Assembly (NCBI GenBank): GCA_021414005.1 | Contig: JAIOPH010000033.1 | Coordinates: forward strand, 40,245-104,244 | DNA from: Chthoniobacter sp. | GTDB taxonomy: Bacteria; Verrucomicrobiota; Verrucomicrobiia; Chthoniobacterales; Chthoniobacteraceae | Reading direction: 5' to 3' | Length of the DNA stretch: 64,000 nucleotides | Shown: piece by piece, positions 43,954 through 52,499 of the stretch | Layout: every line of letters starts with the position of its first letter | Position numbering within the stretch: position 1 is the first letter of the stretch | Made by a program: the position numbers and the translations under genes | The notes under the pieces: generated by a model | Databases searched by the model: none | What the model was told of the DNA's origin: nothing | Seen by the model: the letters and a program-made list of their open reading frames with translations, nothing else

Positions 43954-44874
43954 TTAGGTAGCCCTGCCCAACAGCGCACGGATAGCCCGGCGGGCCTCGA
44001 AGACGATGCGGCTGGGGTGCCGCCAGAGGCCACCGCGCAGCTTGCGACCGAACTCGATGAGGATGCCGCCTTGTTTGCGCCAGCGGCGTTTACGGTCGAG
44101 TCCGGCGGTTTGTTTTTCCCGGTTCCAGTAGAAATCGCGCTGCCGCGTGCTCGGTTTCGGCGGGATTTCAAAGGCCAGAATATACGCGCGACGGGGAATG
44201 TCGGAGTTGTTCGGCCCCGCGTAATGGAGGGTGCGTCCGAGGTGCATGACAGCGCCGCCCGAGGGGAGGGGACAGGGTATGGCGTCCGCGGGATCAAAGC
44301 CTCCCGCGCATTCGATCGCGTGAATCTTCGGATCACTTTTCGGCGAGCGGTGCGGGAGCACGTCCTGCTGGTGGGTGCCGGGGATGTACTGCATGCAGCC
44401 GTTTTCCAACGTAGCCTCCTGGAGCGGCATCCAAATGCTGAGCTGCTCGTAGTCGAAATTGGCATCGACCCGGGTGGCTTCGTCCTGATGCCAAGGGGTG
44501 GCCGCGCCATAACGCGGCGGCTTGAGGATGGCGTGCTCAAAGGAAGCCGTGACGCTGGGACCGAGGAGCTGACGGGCGATGTGGCCCGCGTTGCTGCGAA
44601 AAATTGTGTCCCGCAGTTCGGGAGCAAAGTTCACCGGGTTGATGATGGCGGGCAGGGCTTGCGGCGTGTTGTCATCATCATCGTGAGTCACCATGTCAAA
44701 TTGCGCACCCTCTGCGCGTCCGGCTTTTTGTGCGAAAAGGCGGTCGAAAATGCCACGCAGCTGCTCGACTTCCTCGGGCGTGCTGATTTGTGGGATCGCG
44801 AGGAAACCACGTTCATGGAACTCGGCGATCTGCGCGGGGGTGAGTTCGACTTTCGGAGTCTGTGAAGTCTGCAT
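43954..44874 (-). CDS. Phytanoyl-CoA dioxygenase (PhyH) family protein
   Basis: A 306-residue Fe(II)/2-oxoglutarate-dependent oxygenase-like protein. The iron ligands fit WHQDEATR (His and Asp) and GRTLHYAG (distal His); the 2-oxoglutarate-binding Arg is probably in IPRRAYILAFE. It begins MQTSQTPKVELTPAQIAEFHERGF, the usual N-terminal pattern of this family. It is the last gene of the minus-strand EPS run, 61 bp after the acyltransferase gene. Hydroxylation of an acyl group or sugar is possible but unproven. Confidence 0.82.
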   Translation of the reverse strand: MQTSQTPKVELTPAQIAEFHERGFLAIPQISTPEEVEQLRGIFDRLFAQKAGRAEGAQFDMVTHDDDDNTPQALPAIINPVNFAPELRDTIFRSNAGHIARQLLGPSVTASFEHAILKPPRYGAATPWHQDEATRVDANFDYEQLSIWMPLQEATLENGCMQYIPGTHQQDVLPHRSPKSDPKIHAIECAGGFDPADAIPCPLPSGGAVMHLGRTLHYAGPNNSDIPRRAYILAFEIPPKPSTRQRDFYWNREKQTAGLDRKRRWRKQGGILIEFGRKLRGGLWRHPSRIVFEARRAIRALLGRAT

Positions 44875-44935
44875 ATGCAAGAGAGCTGGCTTGCATCTTC
44901 CATACCGACACGCGTTTTGCCAGATGGAAAAGCGT

Positions 44936-46108
44936 CTATTTGGGAAGGCGAATGCGGGCGAGCGGGCGTTCGATGGCGAGGTAGGAAACCGACGCCAGGC
45001 CGAGCGTGACGAGGAAGAAGGCCGCAGTGCCAAGGGGCAGGGGCAGGAACTTTTTTAGCGGCTTCATGCTGGAGAGGATCACCGGATGCCAAATGTAGGC
45101 GCTGTAGCTGACGATGCCGACAAAGCGGAAAGGCTTCCACGCAAAGAGGCTGCGGCAAAAGCCGGTACCGAAAAGATGAGTGACGATGAACGTGGCCCAC
45201 ACGAGTCCCCAGAGGATGAAAGAGCGGCTGCCGTCGAAGTTGGGCTGGCAACGGGCCATGAGGATGTTGTCGGCCAGCGGGAGTGCGATCAGGAGAGTCA
45301 CAAGCGCGACGATTTCGCAACGGAGCGGCGTGAGGAAGGCGGGACGCTGCTTCCGCCAGGTGGAAAGCAATTCGGCACCGAGGCAGCCGCAGAGAAAGAC
45401 GGGAAGGTAGAAGCCCGTGATAAGGGTGTCATTGGGTGACGCCGCAGGCGGGTAAAAAAAGGTGGCGAGGCCTATGGCGACGGCGGTGATCCCCGTTTGC
45501 AGCCACGGACGTCCGCGCAGCAGATGCAGGCTTACCCCGATGAAGGGCAGCATGAAGTAAAACTTCGTCTCGACCGCGATGGTCCAGAGATGCCGGTAAT
45601 CGCCGCGCAAGGTGAGATGCTGCCAGATGACGGGGAGGAACTCACGCAGGTGCTTGTGACCCGCGAGCGGTTGAAGCACGAAAAAGACGAACAGGATCGC
45701 CAAGAACAAAGGGTAAATGCGGAAGAAACGGCGTACGGCGTAGTTGGCCCAATGCCTTGGACGGTCCAGTTCGGAGGCAGGACTTTCGCAGATGGGCAGG
45801 GTGAGCAGAAAGGCGCTGAGGCAGAAAAACAGGAAAACGCCGACATCCCCGGAGCCAAAATGAAAAGCCGGATGCAGTGTCCAGCCGTGGGAGCGCGCGT
45901 GGTCGATCATCACCCATAGCACGGCCATCCCGCGGAGTCCGTCAAGCGAATCCATCTGGAGTTCGCGCTGTTTTGCGGAACCGAAAAACCAGCGGTCAAA
46001 AAAGCTCTTCGTCCGGGTGGGCGATGTTGTGGCTGACTGGCTAACGGACGCCGGCTGATGGGGGGCTTCTGCCGTGAGTGACGGATTCATGTTCGACGCT
46101 GGGTTCAT
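44936..46108 (-). CDS. Acyltransferase-3 family membrane protein (EPS locus)
   Basis: A 390-residue OafA/YrhL-type membrane acyltransferase, probably acylating the polysaccharide. After a polar N-terminus of about 45 residues comes RELQMDSLDGLRGMAVLWVMIDHAR with the catalytic His. Hydrophobic helices follow (GVFLFFCLSAFLLTLPI, LWTIAVETKFYFMLPFIGV and IVSYSAYIWHPVILSSM). The start at 46108 was chosen because its ATG overlaps the stop of the preceding glycosyltransferase (ATGA). It is one of two acyltransferase-3 genes in the window. Confidence 0.87.
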   Translation of the reverse strand: MNPASNMNPSLTAEAPHQPASVSQSATTSPTRTKSFFDRWFFGSAKQRELQMDSLDGLRGMAVLWVMIDHARSHGWTLHPAFHFGSGDVGVFLFFCLSAFLLTLPICESPASELDRPRHWANYAVRRFFRIYPLFLAILFVFFVLQPLAGHKHLREFLPVIWQHLTLRGDYRHLWTIAVETKFYFMLPFIGVSLHLLRGRPWLQTGITAVAIGLATFFYPPAASPNDTLITGFYLPVFLCGCLGAELLSTWRKQRPAFLTPLRCEIVALVTLLIALPLADNILMARCQPNFDGSRSFILWGLVWATFIVTHLFGTGFCRSLFAWKPFRFVGIVSYSAYIWHPVILSSMKPLKKFLPLPLGTAAFFLVTLGLASVSYLAIERPLARIRLPK

Positions 46109-47274
46109 TTCGGGCGATATGTGGGTTCTGAAACTTTGCAGAAAATATTCAGCACCGTCCCATAGCACTTTTCCGAGCTAAATAATTCGATGGCGCGCGA
46201 GCGATGATTACTCGCGCGTGCGGCCGCGCGGTCGGCGAGAAATGAGCGGATGGCCTGTTCAAAAGCGCCGACATCCTCGGGTGGCGCGGACCAGCAGTGC
46301 GTGAGCCCTGCTTGTAGAATGTCCGTCATGCCCGGGGCAGCGCTGACAATCATCGGCAGATCGCAGGCCAGCGCTTCCAGCAGCACGAGCGGCATGCCCT
46401 CGTAACGGGAGGGCAGCAGGAAGGCATCCGCCGCCTCGTAGAACCGCCGCGGCTCATCCAGATATGGCACACGATGGATCCGCTCCGCAATGCCGAGTTC
46501 GCCGATGAGCTGCACGACTTCATCTTCGAGTTCGCCGCGTCCGACATGCAGCAGGGTTACGTCCCCGCGCTCGCGCAGCACGGGCGCGACCGCCCGGAGC
46601 AGAGTCTGTGGATCTTTTTGAAATGAAAGGCGGCCCATCGAGCCGAGAATGATGTGCTGCTCAGGCAGTCCCAGTTCCCGTCGCGTTCGCGCTTTCGCAT
46701 CTGCCGTGGCGGGCGCAAAGCGGGCGGTGTCCACGGGATTGAAAATGGTCCGCAGCCGCGCTGGGGGAACGTGCAGCGTCTCGATGGCGAAGCGCTCTTC
46801 ATCACTCGACGTGCAAAGCGTGGTGCCGATCCGGCAGAAGGCGGTCTCGATGGCATTGAAGAACCACTCTTTCGCCCCGCCGCGCCGCGCAAGGCCGTAG
46901 TAGGCCTGCGGAGTGTAAAAATAAAACGCCCGGATACCCGTGAGGGCAAGCATCCGCGCGAGCACGCCCGCCTTCGAGCTGTGCGCGTGGATGATGTCGG
47001 GCTTGAGGCGGCGTGCCATTTTCCATAGCCGGAAGACAGCGCTGGCATCGGCGGGCTCGGGGCTGTTGCCCACGGCGAGATTGAGCGTCTCGCACCCGGC
47101 CTCGGCGAGCTTCTTTACAAACTCCTGAAGCGCCGGGCCCCCCCGGCGATCCGAGTAGGCCACATGCACCTGCTGCCCCTGCGCGCGCAAAAAATCCGCC
47201 AGCCCGGCAACATAGCGAAAGACACCGTCAATTCCGGGTTCGAGAACGAGGAGAATGCGCAGCGGGCGGCTCAT
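46105..47274 (-). CDS. Glycosyltransferase family 4 (EPS)
   Basis: A 389-residue GT-B glycosyltransferase of family GT4. The N-terminal domain opens LRILLVLEPGIDGVFRYVAGLADFLRAQG and includes DIIHAHSSKAGVLARML. The C-terminal domain has GSMGRLSFQKDPQTLL and the EX7E-like region SRYEGMPLVLLEALACDLPMIVS, which binds the donor nucleotide sugar. It adds a sugar to the lipid-linked repeat on the cytoplasmic face. It overlaps its neighbours on both sides by 4 bp. The donor sugar is not predictable. Confidence 0.9.
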   Translation of the reverse strand: MSRPLRILLVLEPGIDGVFRYVAGLADFLRAQGQQVHVAYSDRRGGPALQEFVKKLAEAGCETLNLAVGNSPEPADASAVFRLWKMARRLKPDIIHAHSSKAGVLARMLALTGIRAFYFYTPQAYYGLARRGGAKEWFFNAIETAFCRIGTTLCTSSDEERFAIETLHVPPARLRTIFNPVDTARFAPATADAKARTRRELGLPEQHIILGSMGRLSFQKDPQTLLRAVAPVLRERGDVTLLHVGRGELEDEVVQLIGELGIAERIHRVPYLDEPRRFYEAADAFLLPSRYEGMPLVLLEALACDLPMIVSAAPGMTDILQAGLTHCWSAPPEDVGAFEQAIRSFLADRAAARASNHRSRAIELFSSEKCYGTVLNIFCKVSEPTYRPK

Positions 47275-48587
47275 GGCATGGTGGGATCAGATTCGCGGAC
47301 AAAGGCGATGCCGACAAAAATAACAAACGCCGTCATCACTGCCGTGGTCAGCGAAGCGCTCATGGAGTTGCCGAGAATGGACATCACCAGCGCGAGGCCG
47401 GCGAGCACGCGGATCGATGCGTCTTCGCTGAGGCGGCCAGGGGAACGCATCGCGCGGATCGCAAGTTCAAACGCCCGCCAAAAAACGGCCAGTGTGATCA
47501 GCCAGATACCGATGAAGCCGCTGATTCCGGCATCAATCCAATGCTGAAGAAAAAGGTTATGCGCGTGGTGGTGCGAGAGGGTGGCATCGGAAAGGCCCGG
47601 CCCGAGCCCGGTCACCGGACGCCGCCGTAAAATTTCCGTGACTTCATCCCAGACGCCCTCGCGATCATCCAAACTCTTCGTGCCGCCCGGATCGAAGATC
47701 GCATTGGTAATGGTCTTGGCTTCCCGGGGCGAAACCTCTTCAAGGATTTTCACCGCAAAAGCACCCGCAATGACCAGCAACACCAATGCGGCAAAGGTGA
47801 AAAAGATCCTTCGTCCTGCCAGGGTGAGATCGGGCAGCGAAATCAGGAAGGCCGAGGCCAGTCCGGAAATGACGATGAGCACGATGTTTGTCTTGGAGAG
47901 CGACTGAAACAGGCAGACGCCGTAAATCCCGATCATGGCCAGACCGATCAGCGAGCGCAGCCGGTTGCGGGAAAAAATGAACACCGCCAGCATGACTGCG
48001 GAACTGGAGGTGACGATTCCATATTGGTTGGGATGACTGAGGAAGCCGCCGTAGCGCTGGCCGTTCATATCAATCGGCACCGGCAAGCCCCGGCGGTAAA
48101 GCTCCACGCCGACCGCGCTGGCACAGGCTCCCAGAAAAAGGCCCCAGATGACTGGGCGGTATGGCACGCTGAATTTTCGCGCGACATACAGAAACGCAAT
48201 GAAGCAATACGGCAGCATCCAGCGGACCTCGAAGAGCACCGCATCCTTGGTGTATTGACCTCCTTTGATATGGAGGGCGGCGCCGGCCATGATGCAGAAC
48301 GTCCCGGCGAGGAAAATGAGCGAGCTCGGCGAGCGCACCATGATCTTTGGGAAGCGCGATCCATACGTGCGCAACATCCAACAAATGGAGAGCAGACCGA
48401 GTAACGGATAGAGCATCTGCAGGATGCTGAAAGGCAGCCATGTGTCATCGGCATTCCCCGAGCGCTTCATCTTGAAAAACCACCCGAAGAAACCAATCGC
48501 GAAGAACACGAGGCTGCCGAGCAGTCGGATTTGCGCGGCCCTTCTTCCGCTTCCGGGTGGCGATGGCGTGGCGGAGGCGTCGATCAT
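47271..48587 (-). CDS. O-antigen ligase/polymerase family membrane protein (Wzy-like)
   Basis: A 438-residue integral membrane protein with about 11 hydrophobic helices and a large loop containing GLGPGLSDATLSHHHAHNLFLQHWIDAGISG, the Wzy_C/O-antigen ligase signature with the conserved His and Asn. In this locus it most likely polymerises the flipped repeat units. A ligase role cannot be excluded by sequence alone. Start 48587 gives an ATGA overlap with the previous gene's stop, and the N-terminus (MIDASATPSPPG) then precedes the first membrane helix. Confidence 0.85.
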   Translation of the reverse strand: MIDASATPSPPGSGRRAAQIRLLGSLVFFAIGFFGWFFKMKRSGNADDTWLPFSILQMLYPLLGLLSICWMLRTYGSRFPKIMVRSPSSLIFLAGTFCIMAGAALHIKGGQYTKDAVLFEVRWMLPYCFIAFLYVARKFSVPYRPVIWGLFLGACASAVGVELYRRGLPVPIDMNGQRYGGFLSHPNQYGIVTSSSAVMLAVFIFSRNRLRSLIGLAMIGIYGVCLFQSLSKTNIVLIVISGLASAFLISLPDLTLAGRRIFFTFAALVLLVIAGAFAVKILEEVSPREAKTITNAIFDPGGTKSLDDREGVWDEVTEILRRRPVTGLGPGLSDATLSHHHAHNLFLQHWIDAGISGFIGIWLITLAVFWRAFELAIRAMRSPGRLSEDASIRVLAGLALVMSILGNSMSASLTTAVMTAFVIFVGIAFVRESDPTMP

Positions 48588-49702
48588 GCGCGTGGTTCGG
48601 GAAGGAGCTGCTTCAGCAGGAGTCCGGCGATCTTCTCCGGATTGAATTGCTCCCGAACTTTCGCGTAACCGTGTCCGCCGAGGCGCTGGCACAGCGCGGG
48701 GTCGCCGAGCAATTTCGAAATGCGCTCGGCGAGTTGCCCTATATTGCCCTCCTCCACGAGATAGCCGTCGGCTCCGTCCTCGATCAGGTAGCGAGGCCCG
48801 CCGGCGGCGAAGGCCACCACCGGCTTCGCGTGCGCCCAGGCTTCGATCACGATGCGGGAAAAGGTCTCCGGTCCCGGACGCTCCGACAGCGAGGGTACGG
48901 CGAGCACGGCCGCACCCGCGAAGACCGGCGAAAGATCGCGCTGGTAGCCGCAGAACTGCACCGCGTCGCCGAGCCCAAGCTGCTGCACGAGCGCACGCAA
49001 TTCCGCAGCGTAGTCGGGTTCCACTTCCTCGCCGTAAATGCGTAGCGTGGCTTCAGGAAACGCCGCGCGGATTTGCGCCCACGCGCTAATCAGGAGGTGC
49101 AACCCTTTCCAGCGGGTCAGCCGCGCGCAGGCGGCAACATAGAGCGGCGCGGGCGCGGGCGAGGCATCCGGCGTCGCGGTCCCCAGCCGAACGGCATTGG
49201 GCAGCGCGAGGAGGCGGCGCGGCGCGGCAAGTCCCCAGCGGCGGTAACGGGCATCCTCGAAAACCGCTTCCGAGGGCGCGAGATACAACGCGGACGGTAT
49301 CACGCGCAGCACCAGCCAGAGGAGGTAGTAGTTGAAATCGCGCAGAAAAATTCCAATCGGTGCCTTAGTCGGAAAACGCATCAGTCCCGCGAACGCCAGC
49401 AGGAATGCGCCTTTGTGGCCGTTGGCGAGGACGGCGCTGGGCGACTCCTCGCGCCAAAAGCGGCGAAGCGTTTGCAGCGCGCCCCAGATCGCCCGCGGGG
49501 CGTTGCCTTTGGGCATGCGTGTGAGCGCGAGGCGCGGCCCTTCGTGACGCCTGAGCTCGTCGTAGTGATGATCGTTCTCCACAAAGACGCGCAGCCGCGC
49601 GCGCTCCATGAGATGCGGGATGAGCGTGGCAATGCTCTGCTCGGCCCCGCCGGTCTCCCGCATGTTCGAGAGGATGAAAAGGGTCGGCGTTTTAGTGTTC
49701 AT
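48584..49702 (-). CDS. Glycosyltransferase family 4 (EPS)
   Basis: A 372-residue GT-B glycosyltransferase. The N-terminus, FILSNMRETGGAEQSIATLIPHLMERA, is typical of GT4. The C-terminal domain holds ACARLTRWKGLHLLISAWAQI, VPSLSERPGPETFSRIVIEAWAHAKPVVAFAAGG and the conserved acidic residues that hold the nucleotide sugar. It overlaps the SGNH-like gene by 11 bp and the polymerase gene by 4 bp. ATG 49702 is the likely start. Confidence 0.88.
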   Translation of the reverse strand: MNTKTPTLFILSNMRETGGAEQSIATLIPHLMERARLRVFVENDHHYDELRRHEGPRLALTRMPKGNAPRAIWGALQTLRRFWREESPSAVLANGHKGAFLLAFAGLMRFPTKAPIGIFLRDFNYYLLWLVLRVIPSALYLAPSEAVFEDARYRRWGLAAPRRLLALPNAVRLGTATPDASPAPAPLYVAACARLTRWKGLHLLISAWAQIRAAFPEATLRIYGEEVEPDYAAELRALVQQLGLGDAVQFCGYQRDLSPVFAGAAVLAVPSLSERPGPETFSRIVIEAWAHAKPVVAFAAGGPRYLIEDGADGYLVEEGNIGQLAERISKLLGDPALCQRLGGHGYAKVREQFNPEKIAGLLLKQLLPEPRA

Positions 49703-50876
49703 GGGCATTCGCGGATAAGCGGCTTTCCTGCCAGCGGGTGCGCTCCGCCGTGAGCCGGTCAAGCTCGGCCCCGACCGTTTCAGCCGTCACCAAGTGTCCG
49801 AAATCCGGCAGCGTGGCGAGACGCTCGTCCGGCCAGTTCATCACCCGTGCGATCAAAAGATTGCCGATGCTCCTCCGGTAATGACTGATCTCCCAATAAT
49901 TCTTCATTGTGCTGACTGGCTGCGTGCGGACGGGGAAAGGTTCGGTGGTGATGGCGTTGTAGCCGTAAAAATTCCAGAACGGAATCGGACGCCCGCCGGC
50001 GGCGCTCTCTCTCGCGATGATCGCCGTCACCTTGCGCAGCCACGCGGAAAAATCGCGACCGTCGCCGATTTCGATCTCCAGCAGTTCGGCGTGGAGTGGG
50101 TTTGTGAAAACGATGACCTCGATTTTTTCCAGCGCGCACAGTCGGAGCGCGGCGCGAAATGCCTCGAATTTGGGGTTGCCACCCTTTGCGTCCGTAAGCG
50201 TGAAATTGAGGGCCTTGGCTTTCCAACGTTCGTTTTCCGCGAGGACGTTCGTGGTTTTCAAATAAGGATGCATCAGGCATTCGTCGCGCAGCCCTCGGTT
50301 GTAAGTCACCGGCGAGGCCGCCCGCGAGGCCGAGATCGTGAGCAGGCTGTCCACCACGGCCGTCGTGGAGAAAAGAGTGTCGGGAATATCCGTGCGTTCC
50401 CAGCCGGGTTGGTCGCGTAAATCGACGTCAACACTGAGCCGATTCTCGGAGAAATCACCCATGGGGTTGCCGTCGGCATCGAAATCAATCTTATCGATCG
50501 CCATGAGCACCAGCTTCGGTTTGTGCAGATGGATGGCGTGCTGGAGATAGCGCATGGACTCGTAGGCATTCATGGCGCTGATGCCGAGATTATAGGCGTG
50601 GGGGGTCAGCGCGGGATGCTGCGGATCAAGCCCAACGATCACTCGCGAGTTCCCAATAAGCAGAACGTCCGCGTGGGCGTCGCGAAGTGCATGGGCTTTA
50701 TGCAGGCGTTCGAGATCCCGAAGGCAAGGACGGGAGCGGGTGGGGTCATCGGCAGTGCCGTAGTGATAGATTCCGTAAGGGTCGGCGTAATAGTTCAGTG
50801 CTGCCATCGCGCCGATTAAGCCCAGCGCGGATACGGCGAGAACGGTAAGATAGCGTGGCCAGGAATGTTTTGGCAT
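49692..50876 (-). CDS. SGNH-hydrolase-like partner of MBOAT (AlgJ/AlgX-like)
   Basis: A 394-residue protein with one N-terminal membrane helix (about 8-27, YLTVLAVSALGLIGAMAALNY) and a periplasmic domain. The block HADVLLIGNSRVIVGLDP resembles the GDS-like nucleophile region of SGNH hydrolases, with Asn-Ser in place of Asp-Ser. Proteins like this sit beside MBOAT acyltransferases and receive the acyl group to pass it to a glycan (AlgJ/AlgX, DltD analogues). It lies 4 bp after the MBOAT gene. Catalytic Asp-His near the C-terminus could not be assigned with certainty, so the function is inferred mainly from context. Confidence 0.65.
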   Translation of the reverse strand: MPKHSWPRYLTVLAVSALGLIGAMAALNYYADPYGIYHYGTADDPTRSRPCLRDLERLHKAHALRDAHADVLLIGNSRVIVGLDPQHPALTPHAYNLGISAMNAYESMRYLQHAIHLHKPKLVLMAIDKIDFDADGNPMGDFSENRLSVDVDLRDQPGWERTDIPDTLFSTTAVVDSLLTISASRAASPVTYNRGLRDECLMHPYLKTTNVLAENERWKAKALNFTLTDAKGGNPKFEAFRAALRLCALEKIEVIVFTNPLHAELLEIEIGDGRDFSAWLRKVTAIIARESAAGGRPIPFWNFYGYNAITTEPFPVRTQPVSTMKNYWEISHYRRSIGNLLIARVMNWPDERLATLPDFGHLVTAETVGAELDRLTAERTRWQESRLSANAHEH

Positions 50877-50880
50877 CGGG

Positions 50881-52431
50881 TTAAAACTGGAAGTAGAGAA
50901 ACTCGGTGACGCCGGAGAGCTGGAAGATGGAAACAGCGAGGACGAGCGCGGTCAGTACAGCCCACCCTGTGGATGGACGCCAGACGGGGAGAGGTTCGCT
51001 GGTGCTTTCTTTCGTGCGGATGGCGAGGCGGAAAAGTTCGTCCGTGTTTGGCGCGCAGAGCGCAATAACGGTGGCCACGGCTACCATCCACAAGGCCTGC
51101 ACCTTGAAAGGCGCGATGGCGAAATCCAGATGCAGCCGCGCGGCCACCGCGGCGAGTTGCGGCTTGAGTTGGAGCGGCAGCGCCGCGCCGTTCGCCCCTA
51201 CCATGCCGGCGAGAATTTCTACAGCCTGCGGAACCGTTTTCGCACGAAAGAAAACCCAACCGACGATGACCGCGAGCAGCGTAACCATGCGACCGCCGAA
51301 ACGCATCACCCCGGCCTGCGCCCAAGCCTGCCCTTTGATCGCTCCAACCCATGCATGATTGACGATGAGATACGAACCGTGGAGCGCGCCCCACACCACG
51401 AACGTCCACCCCGCGCCGTGCCAGAGCCCACCGAGGAGCATGGTGAGGAAGAGATTTGAGTAGCGGCGGATCGGCCCGTGCCGATTCCCGCCGAGCGGAA
51501 TGTAGAGATGGTCGCGGAGGAAGGTGGAAAGGGTGATATGCCAGCGCCGCCAAAAGTCCGCGATGTCCCGCGCTTTGTAGGGCGAATTGAAGTTCAGCGG
51601 GAAGCGGACGTTGAACATCATACCGACGCCGATCGCCATGTCCGAGTAGCCCGAAAAATCGAAGTAAAGCTGCAGCGTGTAGGCCAGCGCGCCGACCCAG
51701 GCCACGCAGGCACCGGGCTGACTGCCGTGCGCGACGGATTCAAAGATGGCATTGGCCAGTGGCGACAAGGTGTCGGCGATGACAGCTTTCTTAAAAAGTC
51801 CAAACGCGAATAGGGTGAGGCCACCCGCGAAGTTTTCCGCGTTGAAGCGCCACGTTTCGGCTTTCGCAAACTGCGGCATGAGCGAGCGGTAGAGCACGAT
51901 TGGACCGGCGATAAGGTGCGGGAAAAAGGAAACGAAGAGTAGATACCAACGGAAATTGTATTCCTTCGTCACGCCGTGGAACGCATCCACGAGATACGCG
52001 ATCTGTGTGAAGGTGAAGAAGGAAATCGCCAGCGGCAGCGCAATTCGCCCGATCTCGACGTGCGTCCCGGCGAGGGCGTTGAAGTTTTCGACGAGGAAAT
52101 TCGCGTATTTGAAGTAGGCGAGCACGCCGAGATTTGCGACTACGCCGAAGGTGAGCGCCGCTTTCGCCGCCGCCGGCGCGCCGCGACCCACGGCTGCGCT
52201 GATGCGCACACCGAGCAGGTAGTTGGCGACAATCGAGCCGACGATGATCCCAAGATATTTCGGGCTCCATGCGGCCGTCGGATCAGGGTTCCACCATGCA
52301 TAAAATCCCAGTGAAGCGGCGCTCAACCAGAGCGACGCCGCCCGCGTCCAGCCAAACTTTCCAAAGAGGAACACGCCCAGCAAACAGAGCGGTAGGAAAA
52401 CGAGAATGAATGGATAGGAGTTGAATAACAT
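50881..52431 (-). CDS. MBOAT O-acyltransferase (AlgI-like)
   Basis: A 516-residue integral membrane MBOAT protein. Typical features seen are PLAISFFTFTQIAYLVDAFHG, FPHLIAGPIVLYRSLMPQF, WRRWHITLSTFLRDHLYIPLGGNR and MLLGGLWHGAGWTFVVWGALHG with the putative catalytic His in LWHGAG. AlgI-like MBOAT proteins bring acyl groups across the membrane to modify alginate or other exopolysaccharides. Here no alginate polymerase is present, so the target is probably the Wzx/Wzy polymer of this locus. A partner SGNH-like gene lies just downstream. Confidence 0.92.
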   Translation of the reverse strand: MLFNSYPFILVFLPLCLLGVFLFGKFGWTRAASLWLSAASLGFYAWWNPDPTAAWSPKYLGIIVGSIVANYLLGVRISAAVGRGAPAAAKAALTFGVVANLGVLAYFKYANFLVENFNALAGTHVEIGRIALPLAISFFTFTQIAYLVDAFHGVTKEYNFRWYLLFVSFFPHLIAGPIVLYRSLMPQFAKAETWRFNAENFAGGLTLFAFGLFKKAVIADTLSPLANAIFESVAHGSQPGACVAWVGALAYTLQLYFDFSGYSDMAIGVGMMFNVRFPLNFNSPYKARDIADFWRRWHITLSTFLRDHLYIPLGGNRHGPIRRYSNLFLTMLLGGLWHGAGWTFVVWGALHGSYLIVNHAWVGAIKGQAWAQAGVMRFGGRMVTLLAVIVGWVFFRAKTVPQAVEILAGMVGANGAALPLQLKPQLAAVAARLHLDFAIAPFKVQALWMVAVATVIALCAPNTDELFRLAIRTKESTSEPLPVWRPSTGWAVLTALVLAVSIFQLSGVTEFLYFQF

Positions 52432-52499
52432 GTCTGCGGTGGGCTATTTGTGAGCGCCGCGAATGGGTGTGCGGATGTTGGGTTGGTGAGTTGGGAAGC

